Assembly (NCBI GenBank): GCA_027002405.1
Contig: JALWZT010000269.1
Location: forward strand, 1-44,410
Reading direction: 5' to 3'
Source of the DNA: Anaerolineae bacterium
Lineage (GTDB): Bacteria; Chloroflexota; Anaerolineae; J102
DNA: 44,410 bases
Below the pieces are notes generated by a model that was not told where the DNA came from, ran no database searches, and saw nothing but the letters and a program-made list of their open reading frames with translations. Shown in pieces: positions 27,459 through 37,018 of the stretch. The translations under genes and the position numbers were made by a program. Position 1 is the first letter of the stretch. The number at the start of each line of letters is the position of its first letter.

Positions 27459-28781
27459 ATGATGAATGATCGCCTCACTGAATCTTCGGGGCTGACCATG
27501 ACGCCCGCCGCGGAAGCGCCTGTTCCCTGGGGCGCCCGGGTGTGGCGCGGGTTGAGTTCCTTTTGGTTGGTTCATGGGCTGAGTCTTTTAGGGCTGGCGG
27601 TGTTGGTCGCGCAGTGGGTTTTGCCCCAAAGACCTTTGTCTCTGGGGGATGATCCCCTGGCTGCCGCGGCCTGGTTGCAAGGGGTGACCGCCACCACGGC
27701 CGGGGGGAGATTGTGGCGGGCCCTGGGGCTTTTTGATGTGGCTCATTCAGGATGGATCCGAGGCTTGCTCATCCTATGGGCCGGTGTGTTGATTTTGCAT
27801 GGCATCAATAGCATCCTGCTGGCCTGGCACACACGGCGCCTGGCGCCCCCTTTGCAGTGGTTGCCCGGCTGTCATACCTGGGAGGTGATGTTACCCAAGC
27901 CCGTGCCGGAAACCGCATGGCAGGAGGCTTGTGAGGATCTCTGTGGGGCGTCTCGTTGTGCTGAAAATCAGGAGCATGAGGCCCAGGAGTGGATGTGCGA
28001 TTGTCACCATCGTTGGCAAGGCGCCAGGGTGTTGCTGGATGTGGGGTTGGGATTGATGCTCGTTGCGGTTTTGTTGAATCTGTATGGAGGATGGCAGGTG
28101 GACCCTGTGGTTTTGGACCCGGGCCAGCGGGTTTCTTTGGCGCCCTATGTGGATAAGGACGTGGCTTTGTCGGAAGATGCCCAGGTTTTGACCCTGTGCT
28201 GCCCCGAAACCCGGGCCTCTGTGGCCGCGAAGGGGGTGGCCGAAGGCTCCATCCGGGTATGGGTGCGACGGATAGGGCAGGCCGTGGACCTGACGCTGGA
28301 GAAAGAAGGCGAGCCTGTGCCCATCCAGGCCTTGGAAGAGACGCCTCGTCTGGGCTCTCGGCTGGTGGTGCATTTCCCCGAGGCCCGGAGTGAACGGGCC
28401 GTGGCCGCGCCCGGGGTGAACCTGGCGTTCCGTCTGATTGCCCTGGAAGGAGGGGGCGTGCGGGTGCAGGTTCTGGACCCCCAGGGGCAGACGATGCGCT
28501 CTCAGGATGTGCATGAAGCCATGGATATCCCTATCCAGCCGGGCGTGGTGTTGCATGTGCGACCCACCACCTATGTAGTATTGCGGGCCCAGGGGCGCCC
28601 CTGGACCTGGTTGTTATGGCCTGCGGTGCTGCTATGGGCCCTGGGCGTGGGGGTCCACTGGCGCTGGCCCTATTGCCGCGTGGCGGCCCGTACCCATGGC
28701 ACTGAAACCTGGGTGCGTTGGCAAGCCCCGGCACGGATGCAACCTCTTTTTCAACGTTTTTTGCAGCGGATAAACCCATGA
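27459..28781 (+). CDS. ResB-like cytochrome c biogenesis-associated membrane protein
   Basis: TM helices; GGRLWRALGLFDVAHSGWIRGLLILWAGVLILHGINSI; ectodomain with VDPVVLDPGQRVSL. Confidence 0.6.
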   Translation: MMNDRLTESSGLTMTPAAEAPVPWGARVWRGLSSFWLVHGLSLLGLAVLVAQWVLPQRPLSLGDDPLAAAAWLQGVTATTAGGRLWRALGLFDVAHSGWIRGLLILWAGVLILHGINSILLAWHTRRLAPPLQWLPGCHTWEVMLPKPVPETAWQEACEDLCGASRCAENQEHEAQEWMCDCHHRWQGARVLLDVGLGLMLVAVLLNLYGGWQVDPVVLDPGQRVSLAPYVDKDVALSEDAQVLTLCCPETRASVAAKGVAEGSIRVWVRRIGQAVDLTLEKEGEPVPIQALEETPRLGSRLVVHFPEARSERAVAAPGVNLAFRLIALEGGGVRVQVLDPQGQTMRSQDVHEAMDIPIQPGVVLHVRPTTYVVLRAQGRPWTWLLWPAVLLWALGVGVHWRWPYCRVAARTHGTETWVRWQAPARMQPLFQRFLQRINP

Positions 28782-29419
28782 TGACCCATGTCCTTTCTCC
28801 CATTGTCGTTGGCATTGCCGGTGGAAGCGGTTCTGGCAAGACCACGGTGGTCCATCGCATCCTGGATCAGGTCGGTTGGGACCGGATCGCGTATCTTCCC
28901 CACGACGCGTATTACAAGGATGCTTCCCATCTGCCCTGGAATGAACGCATTCACCTGAATTACGATCATCCCAACGCGCTGGATAACGATTTGCTCATCA
29001 CGCACATCCAGATGCTGCTACGGGGGGAGCCTGTCCAGGTGCCCATTTACGATTTCGCCACCCACACCCGCAAATCCGAAACCCGCTCTGTGTTGCCCAG
29101 TCCGGTGATTTTGGTGGAAGGGATTTTGGTGTTTGTGGACCCCCGTTTGCGGGCGTTGATGGACATCAAAATTTACGTGGATACCCCTGCGGACGAGCGC
29201 TTTATCCGCCGTTTGCTACGGGATATCCGCGAACGTGGCCGCACCGTGGAGGCGGTGGTGGAACAGTATCAAAGCACGGTGCGGCCTATGCATCAAAAGT
29301 TTGTGGAACCTTCCAAGCAATATGCGGATATCATCATTCCAGAAGGGGGGCATAACGACGTGGCCATGGCCATGGTCATCAGCCGGATCGAAGCGCTTCT
29401 GGCCGAGCACGGGGCCTGA
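28778..29419 (+). CDS. udk: uridine kinase
   Basis: MMTHVLSPIVVGIAGGSGSGKTTVVHRIL, YLPHDAYYKD, YDHPNALDNDLLI, VPIYDFATHTR; start overlaps the preceding stop (ATGATGA). Confidence 0.93.
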   Translation: MMTHVLSPIVVGIAGGSGSGKTTVVHRILDQVGWDRIAYLPHDAYYKDASHLPWNERIHLNYDHPNALDNDLLITHIQMLLRGEPVQVPIYDFATHTRKSETRSVLPSPVILVEGILVFVDPRLRALMDIKIYVDTPADERFIRRLLRDIRERGRTVEAVVEQYQSTVRPMHQKFVEPSKQYADIIIPEGGHNDVAMAMVISRIEALLAEHGA

Positions 29420-29536
29420 ACCGGGCCTTCCACCCTTTGGCAAGATCCTTGACTCCGTTCAGAAGAGGTGCCACGCCCGGCCGCGCGCCGATACCGAGGA
29501 AAATGGGGACGCAGATTTGCGCAGATACAAATCGAC

Positions 29537-29773
29537 TCAGAGACCGAGGTTCGCTTTCAGTTCTTCGTGGGAGATCGTTGGGGCATCTTTCTCCGCCTCC
29601 TTGGCCTCACGAAGCATCTGGAGGTCTTCGTAGTCCTCCAAAACTTCCTGGAGCTTCAAAAAATCTTCATAAGTCAGGACGACAAATTCTTTGCGACCTT
29701 CTTTTTCAAGAATTTGGGGCTTGATTTCAATCATATAACGATTTTGGCCTCGCAAAATGGTATTTTTAGCCAC
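29537..29773 (-). CDS. Phd/YefM-type antitoxin-like protein without adjacent toxin
   Basis: MIEIKPQILEKEGRKEFVVLTYEDFLKLQEVLEDYEDLQMLREAKEAEKDAPTISHEELKANLGL. Confidence 0.7.
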   Translation of the reverse strand: MAKNTILRGQNRYMIEIKPQILEKEGRKEFVVLTYEDFLKLQEVLEDYEDLQMLREAKEAEKDAPTISHEELKANLGL

Positions 29774-29810
29774 AGATTACACAGATTGCACGGATTTTTG
29801 ACAGAATTAA

Positions 29811-29861
29811 CTGAACACTGAACACTGAACACTGATTACTGATAACTGATCACTGATTACT
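29811..29861. repeat. heptamer array
   Basis: aactgaacactgaacactgaacactgattactgataactgatcactgattac. Confidence 0.9.
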
Positions 29862-29918
29862 CCCTTCGCGCCTTCGCGTGAGCCAGCGATTTTCAAGCCG
29901 GTGTGGCTGTCAAATGGC

Positions 29919-32837
29919 CTACCTGCTATGAATCGCCCGCCACACCCGCTCGGGGTAGAGGGGCAGTTTGCGCACCCATACGCCCGTGGCGTTGTGCACC
30001 GCGCTGACAATCGCGGGCGCGGCGCCGTCCATGGCCAGTTCGGCCACGGATTTAGCACCAAAGGGCCCGGTTTCCTCGTTGGTTTCCACAAAGACCACAT
30101 CAATGGGCGGGGCTTCATCGGCCAGGAAGGGGTGATAATCCCTGATATTGGCATTGACCAGCTTACCCTTCTCATCGAAGGTCATATCCTCGGCCATGAC
30201 AAAGCCCATGGCCTGAAGCACACCCCCTTCCACCTGGCCCGAGGCCGTCACCGGGTTGATCACCCGCCCGATGTCCGCGGCCACGAAGAACCGGTCCACC
30301 GTCACCTGCCCTGTCCAGGTATCCACCGTGACTTCGGCAAAGGACGCGGCCGCGGGGGGCGGGCTGACATAGCTCATATGGGAGGCTGTGGCCATGATCT
30401 GGCGTTGTTCCATCTGATGGGTGCTGGCCATGCCGATATCCCACAAGCTGAGGGTGCGGCCATCCGGCGCGATGACTTTGCGGTCTTTGAGGACCAATCC
30501 TTCGGAGGAGTCCAGCTCCCACATGAGCGCGGCGAAGTCCAAAATCTGCTGGCGCACCTTGAGCGCGGCCTTGCGCACCGCGCCACCGCTGATGTAGGTG
30601 GTGGAGCTGGCATACGCGCCTGTGTCGTAGGGGGTGAAGTCGGTGTCCGAGGAATAGACAATGACATCTTCCAGGGGGACGCCCAGGACTTCGGCCGCGA
30701 TCTGGGCCAGGATGGTGTCGGAGCCGGTGCCGATGTCGGTGGCGCCCACGGTGAGGAAGAAGGTGCCGTCATCCCACATCTTGATGGTGGCCGCGGCCAT
30801 GTCCAGGCCCGCAATGCCCGACCCATGCATGGTATTGGCAAAGCCGATGCCCTTGCGATAGCGGCCCGTCTGTTTGGCGTAGGCCTTGCGCTTGGCATAG
30901 AAGTCGGTGACCTTCAGCCCGATGCGGGTGCATTCCGCCAGACCGCTGGTGGTCAGGTCCTGAGGATAGCCTTCCCGGCCCTCGCCCAGCTTCTCGGCCA
31001 GATACATGGTCTCGCCCACTTTCAGCACATTCTTGCCCTTGAATTCGACCACGTCGAGGCCGAGCCGCTCCGCGATCTCTTCCATGATCACCTCGAAGCC
31101 ATATTGGGCCTGGGTGGCGCCGTAGCCGCGGAACGCGCCCGTGGGCGGCTGGTTGGTGTAGACCACGTCGGAGATAAAGCGGGCGTTGGGAGGATTGTAG
31201 AGGGAGAGCCCTTTGAGCCCGCCCACCATCTGTACGGTGAGGCCGTGGGTGCCGTACGCGCCCGTATCCCCCACCAGATAGAGCTCGGCCACGGTCACCT
31301 TGTCGCCCTTGACACCCACCTTATAGCGCACGATGTTGGGATGCGCGCTGCGGGTCGAGGTAAATTCTTCGGTGCGAGAAAATTCCATGCGTACCGGCCG
31401 GCCCGTGCGTACCGTGAGCATGGCACACACATCTTCCAGGATCATCTCCTGCTTGTTGCCGAAGCCGCCGCCGATGCGGGGCTTGACCACGCGGATGCGT
31501 TTGGGCTCCACGCCGATGAGGGGCGCGACCATACGCCGCAGGTGAAAGGGGACCTGGGTGGAGGTGTAGATGACCAAACGGTCGTTTTCATCCCACCAGG
31601 TGAGGGTGACATGAGGTTCCAGGTGCACATGCTGCTGTTTGGGGGTGGTGTATTCGCCCTCGTAGATGAAATCAGCCTCCGCGAAGGCTTTGTCCACGTC
31701 GCCCACCTCGGCTTCGATGTGGTGCACGATGTTGCGCTGGGGATCGTAGATGCCTATGGTATCCTCTTCGTCATGGATGACCGGAGCCCCTTCTTGCATG
31801 GCCTCGAGGGGGTCGATGACGTGAGGCAGGATTTCGTATTGGACTCTGATCAGGCGCAGGGCCTTGCGGGCCAGTTCGGGGGTTTCCGCGGCCACCGCGG
31901 CGACCCGATCCCCCACATGCCGCACTTTATTGTCGAACATGACCTGGTCGTAGGGTGGGGGTTGAGGGGGCGTTTGGCCGCCCGAGGCATATTTGACCCG
32001 GGGCACGTTTTTGTAAGTGAGGACCGCGTGGACGCCGGGCAGGGCTTCGGCCGCGCGGGTGTCGATGTCGACGATGCGGGCATGGGCATGGGGGCTGGTG
32101 AGCAGCGCGCCATAGAGCATGCCATCGATGGTTTTATCGAAGGCGTAAACGGGTCGGCCCAGCACCAGTTTACGAGCGTCTTTCTTGATTTCGGCCGCGC
32201 CCACCACCGTGGTTTCAGGCATATCGGGCGGGGTGATGACCACCGGCGGCAGGGGGGCGAGGTCGCCATGGCGGCGATAGTAGGCCTCGGGGAGTTCGAT
32301 ATCCTCCACGGTTTCCCCCTGGTGCAGATAGAAGCGCAGGGGCTGCAAGGGACCGGTTTCCTCGCCTTGCAGCTTGCGCGCGGCCCGCAACACCGCGTCA
32401 TTGGTGCGCACATAGCCGGTGCAGCGACAGAGCACGCCGCTCATGACTTCCCGCACTTCTTCCACGGTAGGATTGGGATTTTCGTCCAGGAAGGCTTTGG
32501 CGGTCATGATCTTGCCGGGCGTGCAGAAACCGCATTGGGCCCCGCCCGTTTCCATGAAGGCTTCCTGGATGGGATGAATCTCGCCATAGGAGGCGAGCCC
32601 TTCGACGGTGAGAATGCTCTTCCCGGCCACATCCACGGCCCGGGTCATGCAACTGCGCACAGGCTGGCCATCCACCAGCACGGTGCAGATGCCGCAGTCG
32701 CCGGTGTCGCAGCCCTGTTTGACGCTAAAGTATTGATGCTCTCGCAGGACGTGCAGCAGCATATCCCGGCTGCCGACCGTCCAGGTTTGGGGTTGACCAT
32801 TGATGGTAAGGGTGATTTGGGTGGGGGTACCGCGCAT
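29919..32837 (-). CDS. xanthine dehydrogenase/aldehyde oxidase family protein: 2Fe-2S subunit fused to molybdopterin-binding subunit
   Basis: N-terminal [21 protein letters not shown] and CGFCTPGKI...CRCTGY; then [23 protein letters not shown]...[14 protein letters not shown]...[16 protein letters not shown]. Confidence 0.92.
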   Translation of the reverse strand: MRGTPTQITLTINGQPQTWTVGSRDMLLHVLREHQYFSVKQGCDTGDCGICTVLVDGQPVRSCMTRAVDVAGKSILTVEGLASYGEIHPIQEAFMETGGAQCGFCTPGKIMTAKAFLDENPNPTVEEVREVMSGVLCRCTGYVRTNDAVLRAARKLQGEETGPLQPLRFYLHQGETVEDIELPEAYYRRHGDLAPLPPVVITPPDMPETTVVGAAEIKKDARKLVLGRPVYAFDKTIDGMLYGALLTSPHAHARIVDIDTRAAEALPGVHAVLTYKNVPRVKYASGGQTPPQPPPYDQVMFDNKVRHVGDRVAAVAAETPELARKALRLIRVQYEILPHVIDPLEAMQEGAPVIHDEEDTIGIYDPQRNIVHHIEAEVGDVDKAFAEADFIYEGEYTTPKQQHVHLEPHVTLTWWDENDRLVIYTSTQVPFHLRRMVAPLIGVEPKRIRVVKPRIGGGFGNKQEMILEDVCAMLTVRTGRPVRMEFSRTEEFTSTRSAHPNIVRYKVGVKGDKVTVAELYLVGDTGAYGTHGLTVQMVGGLKGLSLYNPPNARFISDVVYTNQPPTGAFRGYGATQAQYGFEVIMEEIAERLGLDVVEFKGKNVLKVGETMYLAEKLGEGREGYPQDLTTSGLAECTRIGLKVTDFYAKRKAYAKQTGRYRKGIGFANTMHGSGIAGLDMAAATIKMWDDGTFFLTVGATDIGTGSDTILAQIAAEVLGVPLEDVIVYSSDTDFTPYDTGAYASSTTYISGGAVRKAALKVRQQILDFAALMWELDSSEGLVLKDRKVIAPDGRTLSLWDIGMASTHQMEQRQIMATASHMSYVSPPPAAASFAEVTVDTWTGQVTVDRFFVAADIGRVINPVTASGQVEGGVLQAMGFVMAEDMTFDEKGKLVNANIRDYHPFLADEAPPIDVVFVETNEETGPFGAKSVAELAMDGAAPAIVSAVHNATGVWVRKLPLYPERVWRAIHSR

Positions 32838-32852
32838 GGATGGACTCCTGCT

Positions 32853-33000
32853 ATGTAAATAGGATTCGGATCAGGATTAGGATTAGGATTAGGATTGAGG
32901 ATCGTCAGGACAACGTTGAGCGAGGCGACAACGGGCGTCAAACGTCAGGTCATGACGCATGACGTTTGACGTATGACGAAATCGGCTTCCCGCGCCGGCT
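32853..33000. repeat. GGATTA (expanded) /CGTCAAACGT composite repeat
   Basis: GTAAATAGGATTCGGATCAGGATTAGGATTAGGATTAGGATTGAGGATCGTCAGGACAACG... Confidence 0.85.
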
Positions 33001-33013
33001 TCGATCTCGTCAA

Positions 33014-33691
33014 TCACTGGTTTGATTTCAAACACTTCAGTAGCGCATCTCGGCTCAGCACCTCGGCCATGGCCCGGCGGTATGCGACGGAGCCCAGGTA
33101 ATTGGGCCGGGGGTTTACCTCCTGGGCAATGGCCCGAGCAACATGCTCAATGGCTTCCTGGTTGAGGGGCTGGCCCACCAGTTGGGTTGGTGCCTGGGCC
33201 AGGTCTGCGGTGCGCTTCCACACGCCCGAAAGGGCCACCCGGGCCGTAGTGACTATGTCGCCATCGGTTTCGACCACGGCCACCGCGGCCACGATAGGGG
33301 TATCGCGCTTGGTGCGGGCGACTTCGGCTACGCCCCAACGTCGAGCCGGGTTTTCGGCCGCGATCAAAAGCCCGACCATCCGGCCCTGGCCCCGGGCCTG
33401 GCGATGGAAATAGGCCGCGTAGGGCACGGTGTTGCCGTCTTCGAACAGGGCCTGCGCGTCCCAGGCCATGAGCGCCGCGGCCCACAGTGGCCCGCGGTCG
33501 GGCGAGAGCGCGGCCTGGCGGATGCTGGTGTCGTTCCGTTCCTGCCAGGTGTAACTACGTCGCAGCACCTGCTTGAACAGGGCGGGGGCGTTGTCTGCAT
33601 CTACCATTGTCTGCAATGGTGCACGCCCGTCCAGTTTCAACAGGCCGGTTTCGGTGAGAGGAAGAGAGGAGGTGAGAGTTGAAGTAGGCAT
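33014..33691 (-). CDS. short CoxM-like flavoprotein-subunit homologue (C-terminal domain recognisable; FAD-binding domain not apparent)
   Basis: C-terminal TKRDTPIVAAVAVVETDGDIVTTARVALSGVWKRTADLAQ...NYLGSVAYRRAMAEVLSRDAL. Confidence 0.65.
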   Translation of the reverse strand: MPTSTLTSSLPLTETGLLKLDGRAPLQTMVDADNAPALFKQVLRRSYTWQERNDTSIRQAALSPDRGPLWAAALMAWDAQALFEDGNTVPYAAYFHRQARGQGRMVGLLIAAENPARRWGVAEVARTKRDTPIVAAVAVVETDGDIVTTARVALSGVWKRTADLAQAPTQLVGQPLNQEAIEHVARAIAQEVNPRPNYLGSVAYRRAMAEVLSRDALLKCLKSNQ

Positions 33692-33757
33692 AAGGCTGTC
33701 CCGTAAATAGAGTAATCAGTGAACAGTGATCAGTAATGGCTTTCCTGAAAAAACCTT

Positions 33758-33864
33758 AACCACGGAGACACAGAGAGCACGGAGAGGGAAAAAGACAAGG
33801 TTTGGAGAGGATTTTCTCCGTGAACCCCCTTTATTTTTCTCTGTGTCCTCCGTGTCTCCGTGTT
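33758..33864. repeat. fold-back element with possible target-site duplication
   Basis: AACCACGGAGACACAGAGAGCACGGAG...CTCCGTGTCTCCGTGTT; flanks GAAAAAACCTT (33747-33757) and GAAAAACCTT (33865-33874). Confidence 0.7.
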
Positions 33865-33995
33865 GAAAAACCTTTTTGCAGTGGAGCCAGTAATCAGTGG
33901 GAATCTGCGCTGTATCTGCGCAAATCTGCGTTTTATTTTCGTCGTGATGTGGTGAGCTATTGCTCATGGTGACTGTTCCGAAAATAGAGCCTCGC

Positions 33996-34110
33996 GACGT
34001 CATTCCGAGGGAGCGAAGCGACCGAGGAATCTAGCGAAGCGCAAAAACCACGGCATGGCGCTCGCTTCGCTCGCTAGATGCTTCGCTCCCTCCGGTCGCT
34101 CAGCATGACG
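33996..34110. repeat. palindromic GTCATTCCGAGGGAGCGAAGC...CATGACG intergenic element
   Basis: Same as 6597-6756 (with small internal insertion), 7984-8098 and, inverted, 22200-22314 and 23554-23667. Confidence 0.88.
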
Positions 34111-34221
34111 AACATCCGCCTCGATCTGCGTTGTGAAGCATCTGCGCAAATCTGCGTTCTATTTTCGTCGTGATGCGGTGAGCCATCGCTCATGACGACT
34201 GTTCCGTAGGTAGGATAAGGG

Positions 34222-34401
34222 TTAGGGGGTTGGTTCAAAGAACGCGATGTTCACGGGGTTGGCGAACTGGGCGCGCACGGCCTGCAGCGAGGCCGCTGTA
34301 GTCAGAGCACCCAGGGGCTTCTCCCTTTCCAGCAGCTCGACCTGAAAGCCAGCCTGGCCCAGGAAGTAAGCTGTGGCGCCGCCGAGGAGAATGCGGGCCA
34401 T
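34222..34401 (-). pseudogene. N-terminal remnant of FAD-dependent amine/D-amino-acid oxidase (DAO) family oxidoreductase
   Basis: 59-codon ORF MARILLGGATAYFLGQAGFQVELLEREKPLGALTTAASLQAVRAQFANPVNIAFFEPTP*, not in the supplied track; resembles ...ATAYFLAxAGxxVxLLER..GaT.aSxGGVRAQFsxxxNI. Confidence 0.65.
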
Positions 34402-34681
34402 GGGGGTATCATACCGGTTCGGGCGGGAATGGTCAAGGTGGAGAGGTAGGCGACTTTGGCGCGCTTCATTCAGACCTCGGAGGTCTCATGCCGGGCGCCA
34501 GAGAAGCCGCTACCGCCCTTGACGCGTCATATTGGAATTGCCGTATGGGAAGGAATTGAGGAAAAAAGGTAAACGTTGGGAGTTTGCCGTTATGTCTGGA
34601 AGTGTGTACAATAGGCTTGCAAGGCACTCATGCTCGCTTGTCTCGTTATCGACAAGTTTCCTTCATCATAGGGTAGGACTC

Positions 34682-37018
34682 ATGGCGTCAGATGATCGTT
34701 CAAATCACAATCGCGATGAACAAAATTGGGGCGAAGCAATTGGGGAACGTTATCTTTCGGGATTGGTTAATGGAATAAAGGTGTTCATTTGGGTAGGCGC
34801 GGTATTTTTGGGCGTAGGCGTGTTTGGGTATGGGGTGTGTGCGGTTAGGCCACAGAGCGATCTCATTCAATTGGTGATCGGAATCCTGGCCGTGACGCTG
34901 CTCCTGGGCTATTTTGCCCTGCTGATGCAAATTGGAAATGCCGATCTAATGCCTTACAACTTCGTCGTCCTAGGGAGTGCATTGGCCGTAACGTCGATGT
35001 TGGTTCGCGGCTTCGGCGGGCCTCCGCTGTTCGTTGACATAGGGAACGCTTCCGAAGAGGTGCGGGCGTGTCGGGTGCAGATGACGCAGACATGGTTTGG
35101 GGATTTGGGGCTGGTGTGGGCGGTGGCATCTTTCCTTGTGGGCGGGGCATGGCGATATTTCGAAGAGAAAAAACAACGCAGATATGCAGAAATCAAAGAA
35201 CAGATGAGCAGGATCGAGCAAACGAGCTTGTCTCGCCCACTGTTTGCTGCTACTGAATGGGCTCTCTTTACGGGAAAATTAACTTCAGAAGAACAGAAAA
35301 TGTTTATGGGAATCATTGAGAGAGTCAGAGAACGCTATTTTGAAAACTGGACACACGCGATCTTATCGAGAATTGACTGGTTATTGTTTAGCGGGGCGAG
35401 TTTGGATGAGGGTGAAATCCAGACGTTTGTGGATCTGCTAATCTCGATAAATACACCTGCTTCCATGGGTGCCCAAATGTATGAAGCCCAAGTCGATGCG
35501 GCAGGCAATGAAGCAAGCCGGGCCCAAGGGCACTGGGTAAAAATAAAAACGTTGATGAATTGGCACAAGTTAGAAGGGGACCACCGCGGATCACGACTCG
35601 AAGAAAGTAGGAAATCACGGGAAAAGGTGCTGGAGGGAGTCTTGGATAGCGTTCTTTGGATGTGGCGCGAGTATGATGTATTGGCGCGCGAATGGGTTGT
35701 AGCACTGATAGAAAAATGGCTAACTGACTTTCCGGAAGAACGAGAAGAAACGAAAGACGCCATATCGGATCTTCATCATACTCGTCGTTTGACCAGACAC
35801 ACACAAATTCGTGCACTATTTCCTGATCTCTATATCTCCCCCACGTACGATTTTCAATCACCCTGGCCTGTTCAACCTCCGAATTGTCTATCCAGGAATG
35901 TGCAACGTTGGCTAGAAGAACGTTGGCTAGAAGGGAGGAGGAAGAGGAGGAAGAGGAAGAATCCCTTTGGCATGGCCCGGGCGGAATGGGAGGAGGTTAC
36001 AACGGACGATGTTTATTATCCTGACAACGGGCGTCTCATTGAGCGCATGATGGAAGATGCCATGCTTTGGATTGTTGCTCCTCCAGGCAGTGGTCGCACA
36101 AAGCTGGCACAGATCGCATATTCCCACTTAACGCAATCGGAAAAAACTGTTGTTCCAATTTACATGATGTTGGATATCTCTGAGGAGGCGGCCATATCCC
36201 GATATCTGTTGGAACAACTACTCCATCATTTGGTTGTGATGTGGGGCGGCATATTGTTGCAGCGAATTGAGAAGAAAACGACACAAAATAAACATCCATT
36301 CAACGGTCCCATCGCTTTCCTGGATTTAGATTATCATGAACAACGCAAGGTGGCTCAACTGTTTTTCTGGGAAATGGGTTCGTTGGAGGCCATTTGGACC
36401 TGGCTGACGGCGCTTGGCGTGGATTTGGCTGGAACGATTGAGAGGAAGGCATTAAAGGCCAGATTGGAGTTTCTCTTGAGAGATCCTCCACCACAAACGC
36501 TTCCCGAAAGCTGGATGATGGACCTGGCCTCCGCCCGCCCCGTGGGTTTGTCATCCACGTTTGTGCTGTTAGAATTGAACAATACTATTTCCCAAGATCA
36601 GGCTCTCCGTGTAATGTCAGCTGCCGAAAGGTTGCAACAAGAAAAAATCTATTTGAAAATTATTGCTTCACAACAGTCTCCTGCGGTGTGCCTCCAAACG
36701 CAATTGTTCTGGACAGAAAAGGATCTCAGGGCGATGCTCGACAAGCGTGACATCAGCGGAATTATGGATAGTGGGGCTAAAGAGGCCCTGGCGAAATTCA
36801 TTCACGCCTATGCCAACAGCTCTCCTCGCGAAATGATGCGTTTAGGGAGTATAGCGTTGGCGCTACGAGCCGAAAGGGATGCCGAAAAGGACGATGAAAA
36901 ACCGGACAAAGAGGCTGACCTTCTCCCCATGGCGCCCACTGAGGAAAAGGTACTGACTGAGGAAGACATCAAGGAAGCAATACAAGTATACAAGATTTTT
37001 CGATTCCATAAGCCTTGA
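34682..37018 (+). CDS. multi-TM protein with C-terminal degenerate P-loop NTPase-like domain (start at ATG 34682; track start 34532 is TTG)
   Basis: About four hydrophobic segments (VFIWVGAVFLGVGVFGYGVCAV, LIQLVIGILAVTLLLGYFALLM, YNFVVLGSALAVTSMLV, LVWAVASFLVGGAW); MLWIVAPPGSGRTKLAQIAYSHL. Confidence 0.7.
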   Translation: MASDDRSNHNRDEQNWGEAIGERYLSGLVNGIKVFIWVGAVFLGVGVFGYGVCAVRPQSDLIQLVIGILAVTLLLGYFALLMQIGNADLMPYNFVVLGSALAVTSMLVRGFGGPPLFVDIGNASEEVRACRVQMTQTWFGDLGLVWAVASFLVGGAWRYFEEKKQRRYAEIKEQMSRIEQTSLSRPLFAATEWALFTGKLTSEEQKMFMGIIERVRERYFENWTHAILSRIDWLLFSGASLDEGEIQTFVDLLISINTPASMGAQMYEAQVDAAGNEASRAQGHWVKIKTLMNWHKLEGDHRGSRLEESRKSREKVLEGVLDSVLWMWREYDVLAREWVVALIEKWLTDFPEEREETKDAISDLHHTRRLTRHTQIRALFPDLYISPTYDFQSPWPVQPPNCLSRNVQRWLEERWLEGRRKRRKRKNPFGMARAEWEEVTTDDVYYPDNGRLIERMMEDAMLWIVAPPGSGRTKLAQIAYSHLTQSEKTVVPIYMMLDISEEAAISRYLLEQLLHHLVVMWGGILLQRIEKKTTQNKHPFNGPIAFLDLDYHEQRKVAQLFFWEMGSLEAIWTWLTALGVDLAGTIERKALKARLEFLLRDPPPQTLPESWMMDLASARPVGLSSTFVLLELNNTISQDQALRVMSAAERLQQEKIYLKIIASQQSPAVCLQTQLFWTEKDLRAMLDKRDISGIMDSGAKEALAKFIHAYANSSPREMMRLGSIALALRAERDAEKDDEKPDKEADLLPMAPTEEKVLTEEDIKEAIQVYKIFRFHKP

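Noticed and set aside
29901-32858. 985-aa plus-strand ORF
   Set aside because: Antisense shadow of the fused 2Fe-2S/molybdopterin gene; composition rich in G/H/D/R with no domain logic.
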